Part shown: piece after piece, positions 62,810 to 64,000 of the stretch | How positions within the stretch are numbered: the first letter of the stretch is position 1 | Layout of the letters: every line of letters starts with the position of its first letter | Source: Tardiphaga sp. 709 | GTDB taxonomy: Bacteria > Pseudomonadota > Alphaproteobacteria > Rhizobiales > Xanthobacteraceae | NCBI RefSeq assembly: GCF_032401055.1 | Contig: NZ_CP135529.1 | Coordinates: 558,001 to 622,000, forward strand | DNA: 64,000 nucleotides | Direction: 5' to 3' | Notes under the pieces: model-generated | Told to the model about the DNA's origin: nothing | Databases searched by the model: none | Seen by the model: the letters and a program-made list of their open reading frames with translations, nothing else | Position numbers and translations under genes: made by a program

Positions 62810-64000
62810 ATGAGCACAATGACCATCTTCTGGTTCACGCTCGCCAACTTCCTGTCGTCAGGTCTCGTCTGGGCCTATGTCGCACGCTGCTATCCGAACT
62901 TCGTCCCGGCCCGCTACTGGAGCGCCGCCTCATTGAGCGCGTCGGCCGGCTCTGCTCTCGGCCTGCTGTTTCCCAATCCCATCGGCCTGCTGTTCGCCGC
63001 GCAGATGACAGTTCTCGCTTTCTGTCTGTCAGAGGTCGGCATCCGCCGCTTTTACGACAGGCCTACATCCTGGATCGCCACCGCTCTGGTGATTTCCGCG
63101 AGTCTGGCCGGCTTCATGTTCTTCAGACTGGTCATCGACGAATATGCGATGCGCGTTGTCGTCTACTCGCTGAGCCAAGGCATTCCCGTGGCGCTGACGC
63201 TACCGCTGCTACTGTCGCGTGATCATCGGCGCAGCAATCACGGCGCACGGATGGCCGGCTACCTCTCGATTCTCCTGCTTGTTGCTTTTGCCTGCCGCGC
63301 GATCGCCGCGCTGCTTCATCTGGGCGGCAGCGAGACGACCATGGTGACGGTCGATGCGGTACAGGCCGGCTTCATGCTCGTGGCGGCATTCCTCGCCATG
63401 ACATGGAATTACGGACTGCTGATGATGGCGATCGACCGCCTGCGTGGCGACGCAGCCGAACTGGCGCTGATCGACGATCTGACCGGCGCCGGCAATCGCC
63501 GCCGCCTGTTGCAGCGGATGGACGAGGAATGTGCGATGGCGCGGCGGACCGCACGGCCATACGCACTGCTGGCGATCGACCTCGACGGCTTCAAGGCGGT
63601 CAATGATGGCTTCGGTCACAGCGCCGGCGATGACTGCCTGAGGCAATTCGCCCAAGCGGCGCAAGATCAGTTGCGCCCCGGCGATACGCTGGCCCGATGC
63701 GGCGGTGACGAGTTCTGCATCGTGCTGCCCGACACTGACCTGCAGCAGGCCGGCGAGATCGCGCGGCGCGTGCTGGCGGCCTGCCCGCGACAATTTGGCA
63801 ATGCCGGACACAAAGTGAGGACTCTATCCGCCTCCATCGGCGTCGCGCAGTGGTCCTCCGACCTCATCGCCTCCCCCGAACGGCTGATGGCGGCCGCCGA
63901 TCACGCCCTGTATCAGGCCAAACACAGCGGCAAGAACCGGGTCGTGCTCTATGAGCCTGCACCGCCGCTGGCACCGATCTTCGATGACGAGATCGGAAGC
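62810..64000 (+). CDS. Membrane-bound GGDEF diguanylate cyclase, C-terminus cut by window end
   Basis: At least 397 residues; the frame is open to the end of the window. Residues 1-200 contain about six membrane segments (for example FWFTLANFLSSGLVWAYVA). The GGDEF domain starts at LALIDDLTGAGNRRRLLQRM; the active site is CGGDEF at about residue 298 and the I-site RPGD lies exactly five residues before it. Synthesis of c-di-GMP with product feedback is expected, unlike the diguanylate cyclase at 5.5 kb. ATG 62810 is chosen; an ATG three codons later is possible. Confidence 0.92.
   Translation, partial: MSTMTIFWFTLANFLSSGLVWAYVARCYPNFVPARYWSAASLSASAGSALGLLFPNPIGLLFAAQMTVLAFCLSEVGIRRFYDRPTSWIATALVISASLAGFMFFRLVIDEYAMRVVVYSLSQGIPVALTLPLLLSRDHRRSNHGARMAGYLSILLLVAFACRAIAALLHLGGSETTMVTVDAVQAGFMLVAAFLAMTWNYGLLMMAIDRLRGDAAELALIDDLTGAGNRRRLLQRMDEECAMARRTARPYALLAIDLDGFKAVNDGFGHSAGDDCLRQFAQAAQDQLRPGDTLARCGGDEFCIVLPDTDLQQAGEIARRVLAACPRQFGNAGHKVRTLSASIGVAQWSSDLIASPERLMAAADHALYQAKHSGKNRVVLYEPAPPLAPIFDDEIGS

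Noticed and set aside
1-64000. CRISPR arrays, tRNA or rRNA genes, prophage, restriction or toxin systems
   Set aside because: Looked for by eye on both strands; no regularly spaced repeats, tRNA-like cloverleaf or typical proteins were found. A tRNAscan or Rfam search was not possible and could still find a small RNA.

Overview
The window is GC-rich chromosomal DNA with dense coding. It suggests an alphaproteobacterium of the order Hyphomicrobiales, most likely family Nitrobacteraceae (Bradyrhizobium / Rhodopseudomonas / Afipia / Tardiphaga type). Supporting signs are the seven-gene suf operon in the order sufS2-sufB-sufC-sufD-sufS1-sufT-sufA, a porin with the motif CIKIGG, RNase E with an insert-split S1 domain and a GWW C-terminus, Lys/Ala-rich protein tails, and the palindromic intergenic repeats near 6.5-7.3 kb. 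This is inferred from gene content; no database was searched. I found no rRNA, tRNA, CRISPR array, transposase, prophage or integrase, so the window reads as core chromosome.

Layout. 0-7.1 kb: a truncated caspase-like protein, a small exported protein, a TetR regulator with an MFS permease, a DEAD-box helicase, a diguanylate cyclase and a TfoX-domain protein. 7.3-14.5 kb: the suf operon on the minus strand. 14.7-21.2 kb: an alpha/beta hydrolase, a porin, divergent anmK and tyrS, and a second MFS permease. 21.2-26.8 kb: three tandem chemoreceptor genes, each with its own conserved upstream element and terminator; the middle one carries a 1-nt insertion. 26.8-29.9 kb: an SDR, a LivK-type binding protein and a divergent IclR regulator. 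29.9-38.5 kb: envelope functions (AsmA-like giant protein, M23 peptidase), a peroxiredoxin with a histone-H1-like tail and a carbamoyltransferase. 38.5-41.9 kb: a TctC binding protein and an FAH-family enzyme divergent from an XRE-cupin regulator, then a collagen-like lipoprotein. 42.0-52.1 kb: a beta-hydroxyacid dehydrogenase, prfB (RF2, read through a programmed +1 frameshift), PBP1A and the amidase AmiC, divergent from rne. 52.1-57.0 kb: dctA, bioY, an aminotransferase and an M48 protease. 57.0-64 kb: a DUF3313-like lipoprotein, a two-component pair, a patatin-like lipoprotein, a class III nucleotide cyclase and a diguanylate cyclase cut by the window end.

How the genes work together. The suf operon is a self-contained Fe-S assembly line with two kinds of cysteine desulfurase. 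PBP1A, AmiC, the M23 peptidase, AnmK, the AsmA-like protein and the M48 protease all concern the cell envelope. Two small catabolic-looking clusters each pair a solitary periplasmic binding protein with an enzyme and a divergent regulator, and each has repeated operator-like motifs between the divergent genes.

I see no convincing new defence or biosynthetic system. The best leads are the chemoreceptor array, the repeated operator-like motifs, the recoding site in prfB, and the odd low-complexity domains (His-rich insert in RNase E, H1-like tails, collagen repeats).
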